Below are positions 32,704-41,035 of a stretch of DNA of 43,755 nt, piece after piece. Origin of the DNA: Gemmatimonadota bacterium (GTDB taxonomy: Bacteria; Latescibacterota; UBA2968; UBA8231). Location of the stretch: assembly GCA_018672475.1 (NCBI GenBank), contig JABHFS010000041.1, positions 1-43,755 of the forward strand, in the 5' to 3' direction. Under the pieces are notes generated by a model. It searched no databases. It worked only from the letters and a program-made list of their open reading frames with translations, and was not told where the DNA came from. Each line of letters begins with the position of its first letter. The stretch's first letter is position 1. The position numbers and the translations under genes are program-made.

Positions 32704-32731
32704 GATCTCAGGCTTTGGAAATGCTGAGATC
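32704..32731 (+). other. Perfect 8-bp hairpin downstream of the metallopeptidase gene
   Basis: GATCTCAG (32704-32711) pairs with CTGAGATC (32724-32731) around a 12-nt loop. No T-run follows, so it may stabilise the mRNA end or help the terminator that lies 40 nt further. Confidence 0.4.
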
Positions 32732-32769
32732 GAGTATCTTGCTTTAGTGGACTTAAAAAGATGTTAGAC

Positions 32770-32799
32770 AAAAAGGACGTGCTACGGCGCGTCTTTTTT
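32770..32799. terminator. Bidirectional rho-independent terminator between convergent genes
   Basis: GACGTGC (32776-32782) pairs with GCGCGTC (32787-32793), including one G-T pair, with loop TACG. A-run on one side and T-run on the other. It serves the plus-strand peptidase operon and the minus-strand folB-folK-panC operon; the panC stop codon lies in the T-run. Confidence 0.8.
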
Positions 32800-33661
32800 A
32801 TTTGCTGGATGGTTCCGCACTGATATTGTCGATCAAGCGGACATTGGCAAGGCGTACCGCGAGGGCGATTACGACGGGCCCAGCGATCTGTGAGAGATCT
32901 TCGAGTGTGTCGGGGTGTACGATCGATATATATTCGATGTCGCCGCCGACTTCTTTTTCGATATGACGGCGCATTTCGCCGATGATGCGTTGCGTATCTG
33001 GTTCACCGCGTTCTATATATCGTTTGGCTATCTCAAGGGCTTGGTAAAGGGCGGGAACGCGCCGCCGTTCGTCTTCGGTGAGATTGACGTTGCGAGAGCT
33101 CATCGCCAGGCCGTCGGCTTCGCGCATGGTAGGTGCGATTTCGATGCGCAGGTCGAGGTTCAAATCACGGACCAGTCGTCGAATGACGGCGGATTGCTGG
33201 TAGTCTTTTTGGCCGAAGACCGCCAAGTGCGGTTTGGTGGCGGTAAATAGTTTGCTGACGACGGTGGTCACTCCGCGGAAATGGCCGGGCCGGATGGCGC
33301 CGCAAAGTCCGTCGGTGAGTTGTGTGACTTCGACCGTGGTTGAAAAGTCCGGGGGGTAGAATTCCGCGGTTTGAGGTTTGAAGACCGCGTCGACGCCGCG
33401 TTGCGCAAGGAGTTTGATGTCGCGCTCGATGTCGCGCGGATAGATGGTAAAATCTTCTTTGGGGCCGAACTGCAGCGGATTGACAAAGATACTGACGATT
33501 GTGCGGTCGGCGGTACTCAGGCTATAGTCAACGAGGCTGAGGTGCCCCTCGTGCAGAAAACCCATCGTTGGGACTAACCCGATGCGCAGGCCTTCGCCGC
33601 GCCATGTATCGGATTGCGCCTGCATTTTGGCAACGGTGTTGATGAGTTGCGGTTTAGACAT
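32798..33661 (-). CDS. panC: Pantothenate synthetase
   Basis: PanC ligates pantoate and beta-alanine with ATP to form pantothenate. The 287-residue protein has VPTMGFLHEGHLSLV (the HxGH nucleotide site, about residues 29-43), FVNPLQFGPKEDF, VFGQKDYQQ and AMSSRN, all family signatures. Length is standard. It is the last gene of folB-folK-panC, overlapping folK by 8 nt, which indicates translational coupling of coenzyme A and folate precursor genes. Confidence 0.96.
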   Translation of the reverse strand: MSKPQLINTVAKMQAQSDTWRGEGLRIGLVPTMGFLHEGHLSLVDYSLSTADRTIVSIFVNPLQFGPKEDFTIYPRDIERDIKLLAQRGVDAVFKPQTAEFYPPDFSTTVEVTQLTDGLCGAIRPGHFRGVTTVVSKLFTATKPHLAVFGQKDYQQSAVIRRLVRDLNLDLRIEIAPTMREADGLAMSSRNVNLTEDERRRVPALYQALEIAKRYIERGEPDTQRIIGEMRRHIEKEVGGDIEYISIVHPDTLEDLSQIAGPVVIALAVRLANVRLIDNISAEPSSK

Positions 33662-34172
33662 GGTCGGTGGCGGGCAAGGTTAGTTGGCCGACGGCTTGGG
33701 CCTCCCCGGAGCAGTCGAGTGCCGCAAGGTGGGTGGCGAAAGCGAGTCGGGTAAGGGGATGGTGTCGGTCGGGGGCAATTTCGCAAAGGGGCACCAAGAC
33801 AAAGCAGCGGTCGTTCATATGTGGGTGCGGCAGCGTCAACGAGGCGCTCTCTACGATGTGTTCGCCGTAGAGCAGCAGATCTAGGTCGAGTGTGCGCGGT
33901 CCCCAGTGGATATTGCGTTGGCGCAGATGGTCTTTTTCGGTTTGCAACATACTGATGAGCAGGGCTTCCGGTGAAAGTGACGTATCGACGGCAAAAACGG
34001 CATTGAGGAAATCGGGTTGCTCGACGGGGCCAATGGGGGGCGTTTCGTATATACTGGAGACGGCCGTTATGCATGTGTTGGGGAAGGCGGCGACCGCTGA
34101 GATACCGGATTCGAGATGGGCGCCTCGGTCGTCTATATTGGACCCGATGGCGATATAGGCCCGCTCAGGCAT
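33654..34172 (-). CDS. folK: 2-amino-4-hydroxy-6-hydroxymethyldihydropteridine diphosphokinase
   Basis: FolK transfers pyrophosphate from ATP to the hydroxymethyl-dihydropterin in folate synthesis. The 172-residue protein starts MPERAYIAIGSNIDDR (ATG 34172); a longer frame back to 34280 runs through folB. Motifs present are VSSIYETPPIG, DFLNAVF and GPRTLDLDLLLYG. It overlaps folB by 8 nt and panC by 8 nt. Confidence 0.95.
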   Translation of the reverse strand: MPERAYIAIGSNIDDRGAHLESGISAVAAFPNTCITAVSSIYETPPIGPVEQPDFLNAVFAVDTSLSPEALLISMLQTEKDHLRQRNIHWGPRTLDLDLLLYGEHIVESASLTLPHPHMNDRCFVLVPLCEIAPDRHHPLTRLAFATHLAALDCSGEAQAVGQLTLPATDHV

Positions 34173-34530
34173 AGGTGCGGTGTATTTCGATTTCGATGCC
34201 GTCGAAATGTGCGGCGACTGGAGGGTTGGGTTTGCGAACCCTGACCACGAGGTCGATCGGGGCGAAGCGCTGGCCGACATTTTGTGCGATGCGTTCGGCG
34301 AGGGCCTCGACTAATTTGCAGGGCTCGCCGTTGACGATCTCAGCAACGAGCGCGTAGGCTTCCGGGTAGTTGATGGCCGCATCGATATTGTCGTCGTGGC
34401 ACGCACGGCCGAAATCTCCGCAAAGTTCGAGGTCGACCTCATAGTGTTGGCCGAGCGCGTTTTCTTCAGGAAAAAGTCCGTGATAGGCGAAGAAGCGCAT
34501 ATTGCGCAGGCGAAGCACGTCGTTGGGCAT
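34165..34530 (-). CDS. folB: Dihydroneopterin aldolase
   Basis: FolB cleaves dihydroneopterin to the hydroxymethyl-pterin used by FolK. I chose the ATG at 34530, giving 121 residues, the usual length; an ATG at 34554 is also in frame, and neither has a clear ribosome binding site. Typical features are MRFFAYHGLFPEENALGQ (with the catalytic Tyr of the AYHG motif), LVEALAERIA, and VRVRKPNPPV (about 97-106). It is the first gene of the folB-folK-panC operon. The small hydrophilic ORF at 34663 is divergent from it. Confidence 0.93.
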   Translation of the reverse strand: MPNDVLRLRNMRFFAYHGLFPEENALGQHYEVDLELCGDFGRACHDDNIDAAINYPEAYALVAEIVNGEPCKLVEALAERIAQNVGQRFAPIDLVVRVRKPNPPVAAHFDGIEIEIHRTYA

Positions 34531-34587
34531 AGCGGAAATATAGAAATGATACATCTGAGAGGCAACGGTAGCACGCGGTATAAAGTC

Positions 34588-34616
34588 TTGATTAAGGGTA
34601 ATTTGTTGACTATATT
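34588..34616 (+). promoter_or_regulatory. Sigma-70-like promoter of the small hydrophilic protein gene
   Basis: TTGATT (34588-34593), 17 nt spacer, TATATT (34611-34616), giving a leader of about 40 nt to the start at 34663. Boxes match 4 of 6 and 5 of 6 positions. Confidence 0.55.
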
Positions 34617-34662
34617 GCCTAGTGATCAAGGATGATTTGCTTCCCCCCCAAGGAGGTTGGAT

Positions 34663-34935
34663 ATGTCTGAAGTAACACCCGCTGGTGCCCAGCAACAAGC
34701 CCGCACCGATCGCTCAGAGCGAGAAGATAATCGGGTTGAGCAAGCTAAAAGCAGTCGCCAGGAACGGGCTGCGCGCACCGATCGCCAGCAGGAAGCTCGG
34801 GCCCAAGAGCGGTCCGAGCAGATGCGTCGGCAAGAGTCGGCCCAGGCTGCGCAGCGTGCGGAGGATAATCGCGGCCAGAATTTGCAGGTCGAGCAAGAGC
34901 AAGGTCGAGGGCAAGCCGTTGATACGATAGCCTAA
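34663..34935 (+). CDS. Very hydrophilic, probably disordered small protein
   Basis: The 90-residue protein starts MSEVTPAG; the ATG has AAGGAGG 6 nt upstream (34650-34656). The sequence is mostly Gln, Arg, Glu, Ala and Ser (for example EQAKSSRQERAARTDRQQEA) with almost no hydrophobic residues until the C-terminal QAVDTIA. It is predicted to be a disordered or single-helix protein. It has its own promoter candidate and is closed by a 17-bp terminator, so it is monocistronic and probably well expressed. I do not recognise a family; a role is unknown. Confidence 0.6.
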   Translation: MSEVTPAGAQQQARTDRSEREDNRVEQAKSSRQERAARTDRQQEARAQERSEQMRRQESAQAAQRAEDNRGQNLQVEQEQGRGQAVDTIA

Positions 34936-34954
34936 AGCCTACTGAAATAATAGC

Positions 34955-35004
34955 AAAAGAAAATGCCCCGTTAGCAATAAGCTAACGGGGCATTTTCTTT
35001 TATT
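34955..35004. terminator. Strong bidirectional terminator
   Basis: A perfect 17-bp stem (34959-34975 with 34981-34997) has a 5-nt loop, AATAA. A-rich and T-rich flanks make it work in both directions. It ends the small-protein gene (plus) and purD (minus). Confidence 0.9.
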
Positions 35005-35013
35005 CTGTGCCTG

Positions 35014-36324
35014 TTAGTCTTTTCGACGTAATGCTCGATGGGCGATGTCGCGGCGAAAGTAGACATTGTCGTAGGTAATGCCGTCGATGGCGGCATAGGC
35101 TTTGTCGACGGCTGATTCGATATCGTCGGCAATGGCCGTTACGCACAATACTCGGCCCGAATCGGTGAAAAAACGGCCATCGCGATGGGCTGTACCGGCG
35201 TGGAAGATGACGATGTCGTCGCGGTCGGCGAAAGCCTGCAACCCATCGATTGCAAAACCTTTTTCATACGACCCGGGATACCCCTCGGAGGCCATTACGA
35301 CGCAGACGGCTGCCGCGTCCGAGTTTTGTATTTCTATCTCATGCAAGCGGCCATCACAGGCGGCTTCGAGCACGTCGACGAGGTCACTGGTGAGCAAGGG
35401 CATAAGGATCTGGCACTCGGGATCGCCGAAACGAGCGTTGAATTCGACGACCTTCGGGCCTTCTTCGGTGAACATTAGCCCACAGTAGAGCACGCCTTTA
35501 TAGGGTATGCCCATCCTGCGCATCTCGTCGAGCACTGGTCGGATGATTCGGTCTTCGGCTTCTTGTACGAGTTCGGGTGTCATGACCGGGGCCGGGGCGT
35601 AGGAGCCCATCCCCCCAGTGTTTGGACCTCGGTCGCCCTCGTAGATGGCTTTGTGGTCTTGCGCCGGTACCAGGGTGACATAGTGTTCGCCGTCGCAAAG
35701 GGCGAAGAGCGAGGCTTCTTCGCCGACCATATAGTCTTCGATTACAATTTCGCTGCCCGCCCCGCCGAATGTGCCCTCTTCCAGCATTTCTCGGGCGGTG
35801 GAGAGCGCTTCGGTCTCGTCGTGGCAGACGAACGCGCCCTTACCGGCCGCCAGACCGCTTGCTTTGACGACAATCGGAGCACCTTGTGCGCGGATATAGG
35901 CACAGGCTGCGTCGGCGTCGGTGAAAGAGCGATGCCGGGCGGTGGGCACGCCGATGCGTTCCATAAGCTCTTTGGCGAAGGCCTTGCTGCTTTCGATTTG
36001 CGCCGCTGCTTCGGTGGGGCCAAATATCTTCAGTCCGCTCGCTTGGAAGCGGTCGACGATGCCACCGGCGAGCGCGTCGTCAGGACCGACGACCGTCAAG
36101 TCGATGCGCTGGTCTTTGGCAAACTCTATGAGGCGGTCTATCTCGCCGGTGAGCTTGTCGCGATCTGAGACGGGGGTATCAACGCGGATATCGACACATT
36201 CGGCTAGAGTGGCAATACCGGGATTGCCAGGGGCGACATATAGTTTGTCTACACGCGGGCTCTGTGCCAGTTTCCAAGCCAAAGCATGTTCGCGCCCCCC
36301 CTTGCCGACGACCAGAATATTCAT
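35014..36324 (-). CDS. purD: Phosphoribosylamine-glycine ligase
   Basis: PurD joins phosphoribosylamine and glycine using ATP in purine synthesis. The 436-residue protein has the N-terminal VVGKGGREHALAWKL, the ATP-grasp core with VVKASGLAAGKGAFV, QDHKAIYEGDRGPNTGGMG, and EFNARFGDPECQ. Length matches the family. It lies 18 nt downstream of era on the same strand and is followed by the strong terminator. Confidence 0.97.
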   Translation of the reverse strand: MNILVVGKGGREHALAWKLAQSPRVDKLYVAPGNPGIATLAECVDIRVDTPVSDRDKLTGEIDRLIEFAKDQRIDLTVVGPDDALAGGIVDRFQASGLKIFGPTEAAAQIESSKAFAKELMERIGVPTARHRSFTDADAACAYIRAQGAPIVVKASGLAAGKGAFVCHDETEALSTAREMLEEGTFGGAGSEIVIEDYMVGEEASLFALCDGEHYVTLVPAQDHKAIYEGDRGPNTGGMGSYAPAPVMTPELVQEAEDRIIRPVLDEMRRMGIPYKGVLYCGLMFTEEGPKVVEFNARFGDPECQILMPLLTSDLVDVLEAACDGRLHEIEIQNSDAAAVCVVMASEGYPGSYEKGFAIDGLQAFADRDDIVIFHAGTAHRDGRFFTDSGRVLCVTAIADDIESAVDKAYAAIDGITYDNVYFRRDIAHRALRRKD

Positions 36325-36342
36325 TGCTGCTCCTTCTTTAGA

Positions 36343-37269
36343 CTAGAGATAGCCGAATTCGCGCAAATCACGGTCGGTATTGCGCCAATCTGAACGGACT
36401 TTGACCCATAATTCAAGAAAAACCGGCGCCTCGAGCAATTCTTCCACCCCAACACGGGCCTTGCGGCCAATGGAGTGCAGGTTTTTCCCTTTTTTGCCGA
36501 TGACAATACCCTTTTGACTCTCCCGCTCGACATAGATGATGGCATTGATATAGGTCTTGCGGCCCTCTTGCTCGCGGAACTCCTCTATATGGACATTGAT
36601 GGCGTATGGAAGTTCGTCTTCAAGGTGCTCAAAGGCGGCTTCGCGAATCAATTCGGCGACAAAAAAACGTTCGGGCTGTTCAGCGACCATATCGTCTGGA
36701 TACAGTTTGGGGCCATAGGGCAGGTAGGCTTCGAGTTGCGTGAGCAAACCGTCGAGCCCGTCGCCGCGCAGAGCGGATACCGGGATCGGTTTTTCTATGC
36801 CGAATTCGTTTTCAAGGGATTGTTGTAATGGTGTGATCTGGGCCGGGTCTACTAAATCGATTTTGTTGAGTGTAGCGAGGACCGGCACTTGCGCGCGTTT
36901 GAGAAAACGCTTGATAAGCACATCGCGGTCTTTGGGGCGAGAAGCATCGACTAACAACAGGATTATATCGGCTTGGCGTGCGGCTTGGTCGATTTGATTT
37001 TCCATCGTTCGATGCAATTTGTAGTCGGCGTCGAGCAAACCCGGCGTGTCGAGAAATATGATCTGGCTCTGTGCACGGGTGAGGATACCGAGGATGCGTC
37101 CTCGGGTTGTCTGGGGTTTGGAGGTGACAATGGAGAGCCGTTGACCGAGAAAGGCATTGAAGAGGGTAGATTTTCCCGCGTTAGGGCGGCCGGCGAGGGC
37201 GACGTAGCCGACACGGGGCAGTTCAGAAGCGGAAGTTGGCGGAGAGTTGGTAGGTTGCTCTGAGCTCAT
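36343..37269 (-). CDS. era: GTPase Era
   Basis: Era is an essential GTPase that binds the 3' end of 16S rRNA during 30S assembly. The 308-residue protein has G1 GRPNAGKST (about 27-35), G2 TTRGRILG, G3 DTPG, G4 NKID, and a C-terminal KH domain (GIVIGKKGKNLHSIG). The N terminus has an extra 18-residue Ser/Pro-rich stretch. The start lies 47 nt inside the end of the upstream PorV-like gene, an unusually long same-strand overlap. No later ATG or GTG gives a good N terminus, so I keep this start. Confidence 0.96.
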   Translation of the reverse strand: MSSEQPTNSPPTSASELPRVGYVALAGRPNAGKSTLFNAFLGQRLSIVTSKPQTTRGRILGILTRAQSQIIFLDTPGLLDADYKLHRTMENQIDQAARQADIILLLVDASRPKDRDVLIKRFLKRAQVPVLATLNKIDLVDPAQITPLQQSLENEFGIEKPIPVSALRGDGLDGLLTQLEAYLPYGPKLYPDDMVAEQPERFFVAELIREAAFEHLEDELPYAINVHIEEFREQEGRKTYINAIIYVERESQKGIVIGKKGKNLHSIGRKARVGVEELLEAPVFLELWVKVRSDWRNTDRDLREFGYL

Positions 37270-38155
37270 TGTGTTGTAGGTAGGCCAAGTCGAGGTCGAG
37301 TTTGGCGTGCGGTTTTAGACCCAGCCCAAGGGACTGGCGACTTTCTTCCAGCCCCGCTCGTAAAGTGATATAGCGGTGGTGATATTCTAAGCCGGCATTA
37401 AGTGGGGCCTTATCAGCTGTGTTGGTCGAATCACCGCCGGAGCGACTGCCAACGATGAAAGTGGTTTGGCCACCGGCCAGTGGAAGGGCGTAAGCTAAAC
37501 CTAAAAGCAGCGACGGCTGGATGCGATCAGTGCTGTCCGTATTCCAGATGATGGGCGTAGTCGTTATATCGCGTAGATTGGCGGCCAGTGCGATCCCGGG
37601 GCTCAATTGGTAGCGGGCACCCAAATCAACACCGAAACCATAAGCATTTACCGAGGCGACCTGGCGATAAATTGCCTTGGCGCTTAGGCCTATAGCTAAG
37701 CGTTTACCAAGCCGGCGCGCGCCAGACAAATAAAGGGCATAGTCAGCACTTTGTTCGGTTGAGGCTATCAGCGGCCGGTTATCCGCGCTTATTGCGCGCC
37801 CTGGATCTTGCAATTCGGTAAAATGAATATCGTTGACGCCAACGCGCACTAGACTGAAAGCCATACCATGTAGACGGCGACCAGGGCGAGCGACGGAGAG
37901 AAAATCGTGCTGGACTAAACCCGAGAAACGCTCGGCGTGCATAAGGTGAGCTTGCCGCTGTTCTAGGCCCACCAAGCCAGCCGGATTCCAATACCCGGCG
38001 GTGGCGTCATCGGCTAGGGCGACATAGGCACTACCCAAGGCCAGAGAGCGGGCACCGGCACCCAGGTTGAGAAATTCGCCTGCATAGCTTGAGGCCGCGT
38101 GGACGGATTGGGTGCAGAGTAGGGCGAATACGAACTGAAATAGGTGTTTTTGCAT
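37223..38155 (-). CDS. PorV/PorQ family outer membrane protein (second copy)
   Basis: The 310-residue protein has a signal peptide (1-20), then FLNLGAGARSLALGSAYVAL and ADDATAGYWNPAGLVG, matching the PorV/PorQ (UPF0164) opening of the protein at 22089. The remaining sequence alternates as in a barrel and ends in F (LSANFRF). It is clearly a paralog but lacks the longer loops of the first copy. T9SS organisms often carry PorV, PorQ and related shuttle proteins for different cargo. It is upstream of era on the same strand, with a 47-nt overlap. Confidence 0.8.
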   Translation of the reverse strand: MQKHLFQFVFALLCTQSVHAASSYAGEFLNLGAGARSLALGSAYVALADDATAGYWNPAGLVGLEQRQAHLMHAERFSGLVQHDFLSVARPGRRLHGMAFSLVRVGVNDIHFTELQDPGRAISADNRPLIASTEQSADYALYLSGARRLGKRLAIGLSAKAIYRQVASVNAYGFGVDLGARYQLSPGIALAANLRDITTTPIIWNTDSTDRIQPSLLLGLAYALPLAGGQTTFIVGSRSGGDSTNTADKAPLNAGLEYHHRYITLRAGLEESRQSLGLGLKPHAKLDLDLAYLQHNELRATYQLSANFRF

Positions 38156-38253
38156 GGAATGACGGGGTTATGGAAACGGCGTAAGTCTAATACTAACAGA
38201 AGGCTTTGGTAGTGTCAAGGGCGGCGGGCAATGCTGTGTGCTGATGGGCTTGT

Positions 38254-39591
38254 TCAGGAGATTAGTAGGATCTGCAAGTCCATTACATTGGTGCCTGTTG
38301 GACCGGTTATAACGAGGTCGTTCAACGCATGAAAAAAGTTATAGGAGTCATTGCGCGCGAGAAAGTCACGGGCTTCGAGTCCTTGTTTGCGGGCGCTGGT
38401 AAGAGTGTGGCCGTCGACGATGGCACCGGCCGCGTCGGTGGGCCCGTCGGTCCCGTCGGTGCCGCCGGAAAGCAGGGTAATCGCGGGCCAACCGTCGAGG
38501 TGTAAGGCGGCGGAGAGGGCGAGTTCTTGGTTGCGACCTCCTTTGCCATCGCCACGCAGGGTGACGGTGGTCTCGCCGCCGGTAATGACACAGGCTGGAC
38601 GGGTGACGGGACGGTTGGCGCTGGCGATTTCTTGCGCAATGGCGGTCAGAGTTACAGCGGCTTCGCGTGCCTCGCCTTGTAAGCGACTGGTAAGTACGAG
38701 CACTTCATAGCCAAGGGCGCGCGCCTTTTGTGTTGCAGCATCGATGGCTAGGCTGCTATTGCCGATGACTATGTTCTCGGTAGCGGCAAAACAAGGATCT
38801 CCGGTTTTTGGGGTTTCTGCTAAGAGGCCGTTGGATCCGTTTTCGAGTCGTTGCCTGACGGTTGTGGGTAATTGTCGTCGTAGATCGTAGCGGTCGACTA
38901 ATTCTAAACAATAAGAGAAGGTAGTTGGGTCTGGGCTGGTCGGTCCAGAAGCAATTGTGTCGAGCGGGTCACCGATGACATCGGATAGCATAAGAGCGAG
39001 CACGCGGGCAGGCGTTGCGGCACGGGCAAGGAGCCCACCTTTGACCGAAGAGAGGTGTTTGCGCAATGCGTTAATCTCATCGATCGTCGCGCCGCAGGCC
39101 AGCAGTAGGCGGGTAGTCTCTTGTTTTTCTGCTAGTGACAGGCCATCGGCAGGGGCGGGCAAGAGGGCCGAACCGCCGCCGGAGAAAAGGCAGAGCACTA
39201 AAGCGTCGGAGTCTAAACCCTCAAGTAGTTCGAGTTGGCGTTGGGCTCCAGCGACGCCGGCGGCGTCGGGAACGGGGTGTCCGCACTCAAATGTTTCTAT
39301 ATGCTGGAGGGTAAGCGCATGACCGTATTTGGTATTGATCGCACCGATTTCGATGCGATCGCCGAGAATCTCCTCGGCGGCTAAGGCCATCGCCGGGGTA
39401 GCTTTGCCCGCTCCGATAACGCGAAGGCGAGAAATGGAGTCAAGGGGCAGATGGCGTGTGCCGCACTGTAACACGCCATCTGCGATTGAAAGTGCGCGGT
39501 GGACGCAAAGACCGGGTTCGGCTGCGGCTAAACCCGCATTAAATATGGCGCGGGCATGTTCGCCGCGCGTGTTCGCTTCCACCTCAGGCAA
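38254..39591 (-). CDS. Glycerate 2-kinase (MOFRL family, TtuD/GckA type)
   Basis: The 445-residue protein phosphorylates glycerate to 2-phosphoglycerate (family function). The N-terminal DUF4147 part has RVIGAGKATPAMA, CLFSGGGSALLPAPADGL, LLACGATIDEINALRKHLS and SDVIGDPLDTIASGPT. The MOFRL part has CVITGGETTVTL, GGRNQELAL and LLSGGTDGTDGPTDAAGA. No signal peptide is seen, so it acts in the cytosol, feeding glycerate into lower glycolysis. It is 10 nt downstream of lexA on the same strand, so it may be co-transcribed. Confidence 0.9.
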   Translation of the reverse strand: MPEVEANTRGEHARAIFNAGLAAAEPGLCVHRALSIADGVLQCGTRHLPLDSISRLRVIGAGKATPAMALAAEEILGDRIEIGAINTKYGHALTLQHIETFECGHPVPDAAGVAGAQRQLELLEGLDSDALVLCLFSGGGSALLPAPADGLSLAEKQETTRLLLACGATIDEINALRKHLSSVKGGLLARAATPARVLALMLSDVIGDPLDTIASGPTSPDPTTFSYCLELVDRYDLRRQLPTTVRQRLENGSNGLLAETPKTGDPCFAATENIVIGNSSLAIDAATQKARALGYEVLVLTSRLQGEAREAAVTLTAIAQEIASANRPVTRPACVITGGETTVTLRGDGKGGRNQELALSAALHLDGWPAITLLSGGTDGTDGPTDAAGAIVDGHTLTSARKQGLEARDFLARNDSYNFFHALNDLVITGPTGTNVMDLQILLIS

Positions 39592-39601
39592 TCCTAGCTG
39601 T

Positions 39602-40231
39602 TTAGAAGCGGCGCATAAGGCCGACTACTTTGCCGGCTATGCGGAATCCATCGGTGTCGGGAGGGACGATGATGGGTTCAAAGGCCTCGTTTTCAGGCAG
39701 GAGCCGAATGCAGTCGGAATCGGGGGAGTAGCGCTTGACCGTGGCCTCGTCGCCTAAGAGTGCTACCACGATATCGCCTCTTTCAGCGTTTTCCTGGTGG
39801 CGGGCAAGGACGATATCGCCATCGAGTATACCAGCGTTGCGCATGCTTTCCCCGTGGACGCGCAATGCGAAGACGTCGCCCGAGGCCGGGATAAGCGATT
39901 TATCAACCAGGAACGTGTTTTCGATGTTTTGCGTGGCGAGAATCGGGGCGCCCGCTGCGACTCTTCCGATAAGCGGCACTTCGCGTAGATCGGAAGAGAG
40001 CGGTTCGGGTTCGGCATAATTGACGAGCTCAATACCTCGAGAGAGGCGCGCGTGCCGGCGTATATGCCCTTTTTTTTCTAATGCGGCCAAGGTCGTGCGT
40101 ACACCATTGGTAGAATTGATATTGAAAACGTCCATAATTTCGCGGATGGTGGGGGGCGCGCCTCGAGAGCGAATAGCCTCGGCGATAAAATCGAAAATAG
40201 CCTGTTGGCGTTCGGTAAGGGCTTTAGGCAT
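39602..40231 (-). CDS. lexA: SOS repressor LexA
   Basis: LexA represses DNA-damage genes and cleaves itself when RecA filaments form. I chose the ATG at 40231 because GGAGG lies 7 nt upstream; this gives 209 residues beginning MPKALTERQQ. The winged HTH spans residues of about 1-65 (PPTIREIMDVF, STNGVRTTLAALEKKG). The cleavage bond is Ala93-Gly94 in VAAGAPI, and the catalytic pair is Ser129 (HGESMRNAG) and Lys166 (ATVKRY). All key residues are present. The glycerate kinase gene follows after 10 nt. Confidence 0.97.
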   Translation of the reverse strand: MPKALTERQQAIFDFIAEAIRSRGAPPTIREIMDVFNINSTNGVRTTLAALEKKGHIRRHARLSRGIELVNYAEPEPLSSDLREVPLIGRVAAGAPILATQNIENTFLVDKSLIPASGDVFALRVHGESMRNAGILDGDIVLARHQENAERGDIVVALLGDEATVKRYSPDSDCIRLLPENEAFEPIIVPPDTDGFRIAGKVVGLMRRF

Positions 40232-40269
40232 AGATGCACCTCCGAGTTGGGGGAGGAATAGTGAAAATG

Positions 40270-40306
40270 TGAACAACTGCAACAATATATACTGCACATT
40301 CGTTCA
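40270..40306. promoter_or_regulatory. Inverted repeat overlapping the lexA promoter (candidate SOS operator)
   Basis: TGAACAACTG (40270-40279) and CATTCGTTCA (40297-40306) are inverted arms that match at 8 of 10 positions, 17 nt apart. The region between also has CTGCA repeated with a 10-nt spacer. No classical E. coli or Bacillus SOS box is present. Position over the promoter makes LexA autoregulation plausible. Confidence 0.4.
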
Positions 40307-40314
40307 TTTGTCAA
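40284..40314 (-). promoter_or_regulatory. Sigma-70-like promoter of lexA
   Basis: On the minus strand, TTGACA (40314-40309) is followed by TATATA at 17 nt (40291-40286) or TATATT at 19 nt (40289-40284). The lexA start is at 40231. Confidence 0.6.
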
Positions 40315-40386
40315 GGTTATGCGATAATCTCTTGAGTCAGGGGCTACACGTAAGTGTAGTATAGGTTGTGCATCTGAATATGCGTA

Positions 40387-40415
40387 TTGACAAAGTTCAC
40401 CCAACGCAATAATCT
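40387..40415 (+). promoter_or_regulatory. Sigma-70-like promoter of the small exported protein gene
   Basis: TTGACA (40387-40392), 17 nt spacer, TAATCT (40410-40415). The -35 is perfect and the -10 weak. The gene starts at 40511. Confidence 0.4.
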
Positions 40416-40510
40416 TAACAAAAATGGACCTAAACGACTATTGTTCAAGTGCATGCGCATTTTTCAGCTCACGCTTAACAAGCCAGTCTACTATATTTGA
40501 AGGGATAGGC

Positions 40511-40963
40511 ATGATGCGATTCCATCGTTTGGCAGCGGCGCTACTGGGCGCAGTGCTTTGTGCGCACTTGATAGCTCAGCCGGTGAGCGCAGAAGAGAAG
40601 CAAAGTTCATTTAAGGCTCGTCGATCCCTTGGGGTCCTCTTTATTGGCGGAAGTTTAGTGCTGGCCAAACAAGGGTTTAGTTTTCGCGATGAGGCTGACG
40701 AACTCTACGCAAAATACCAAAAGGCCGGATCGCCCGAAGAGGCCGATCGGCTATATACGCGGACCAATAACCGCGATGTCAAAAGCCAGGTTAGTTGGGC
40801 TTTGGCGGCGGCTTTTGTCTTGAGTGGTTCTCGTCTACTTTTCTCTAAAGACGGGGGTAGCTCTCGCATAGCGAAAGTTGATCAGGTCGCTCCCGGATTT
40901 TTATTAGAACCCCAATTGCAGCCTCGCCGTATAGGGGTGCAACTAAAACGTCGATTTTTCTGA
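40511..40963 (+). CDS. Small exported or membrane protein of unknown function
   Basis: I chose the ATG at 40511, which has AAGGGA upstream; another ATG follows at once, and a frame back to 40424 adds no signal-like sequence. The 150-residue product has a signal peptide (to about SAEEK, residue 28), a hydrophobic segment (SLGVLFIGGSLVLA), a charged helix (DEADELYAKYQKAG) and a second hydrophobic segment (WALAAAFVLSGSRLLF). It ends in FF. The pattern recalls the DUF5683-like envelope proteins elsewhere in the window, but similarity is too weak to name it. Confidence 0.6.
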   Translation: MMRFHRLAAALLGAVLCAHLIAQPVSAEEKQSSFKARRSLGVLFIGGSLVLAKQGFSFRDEADELYAKYQKAGSPEEADRLYTRTNNRDVKSQVSWALAAAFVLSGSRLLFSKDGGSSRIAKVDQVAPGFLLEPQLQPRRIGVQLKRRFF

Positions 40964-41035
40964 GGCGTTCCCTGTCGTCCTATATAAGTTACCCCTGCTC
41001 CGTGCGATGCTATTTTCTCTGCAAATAGGAAAAAG

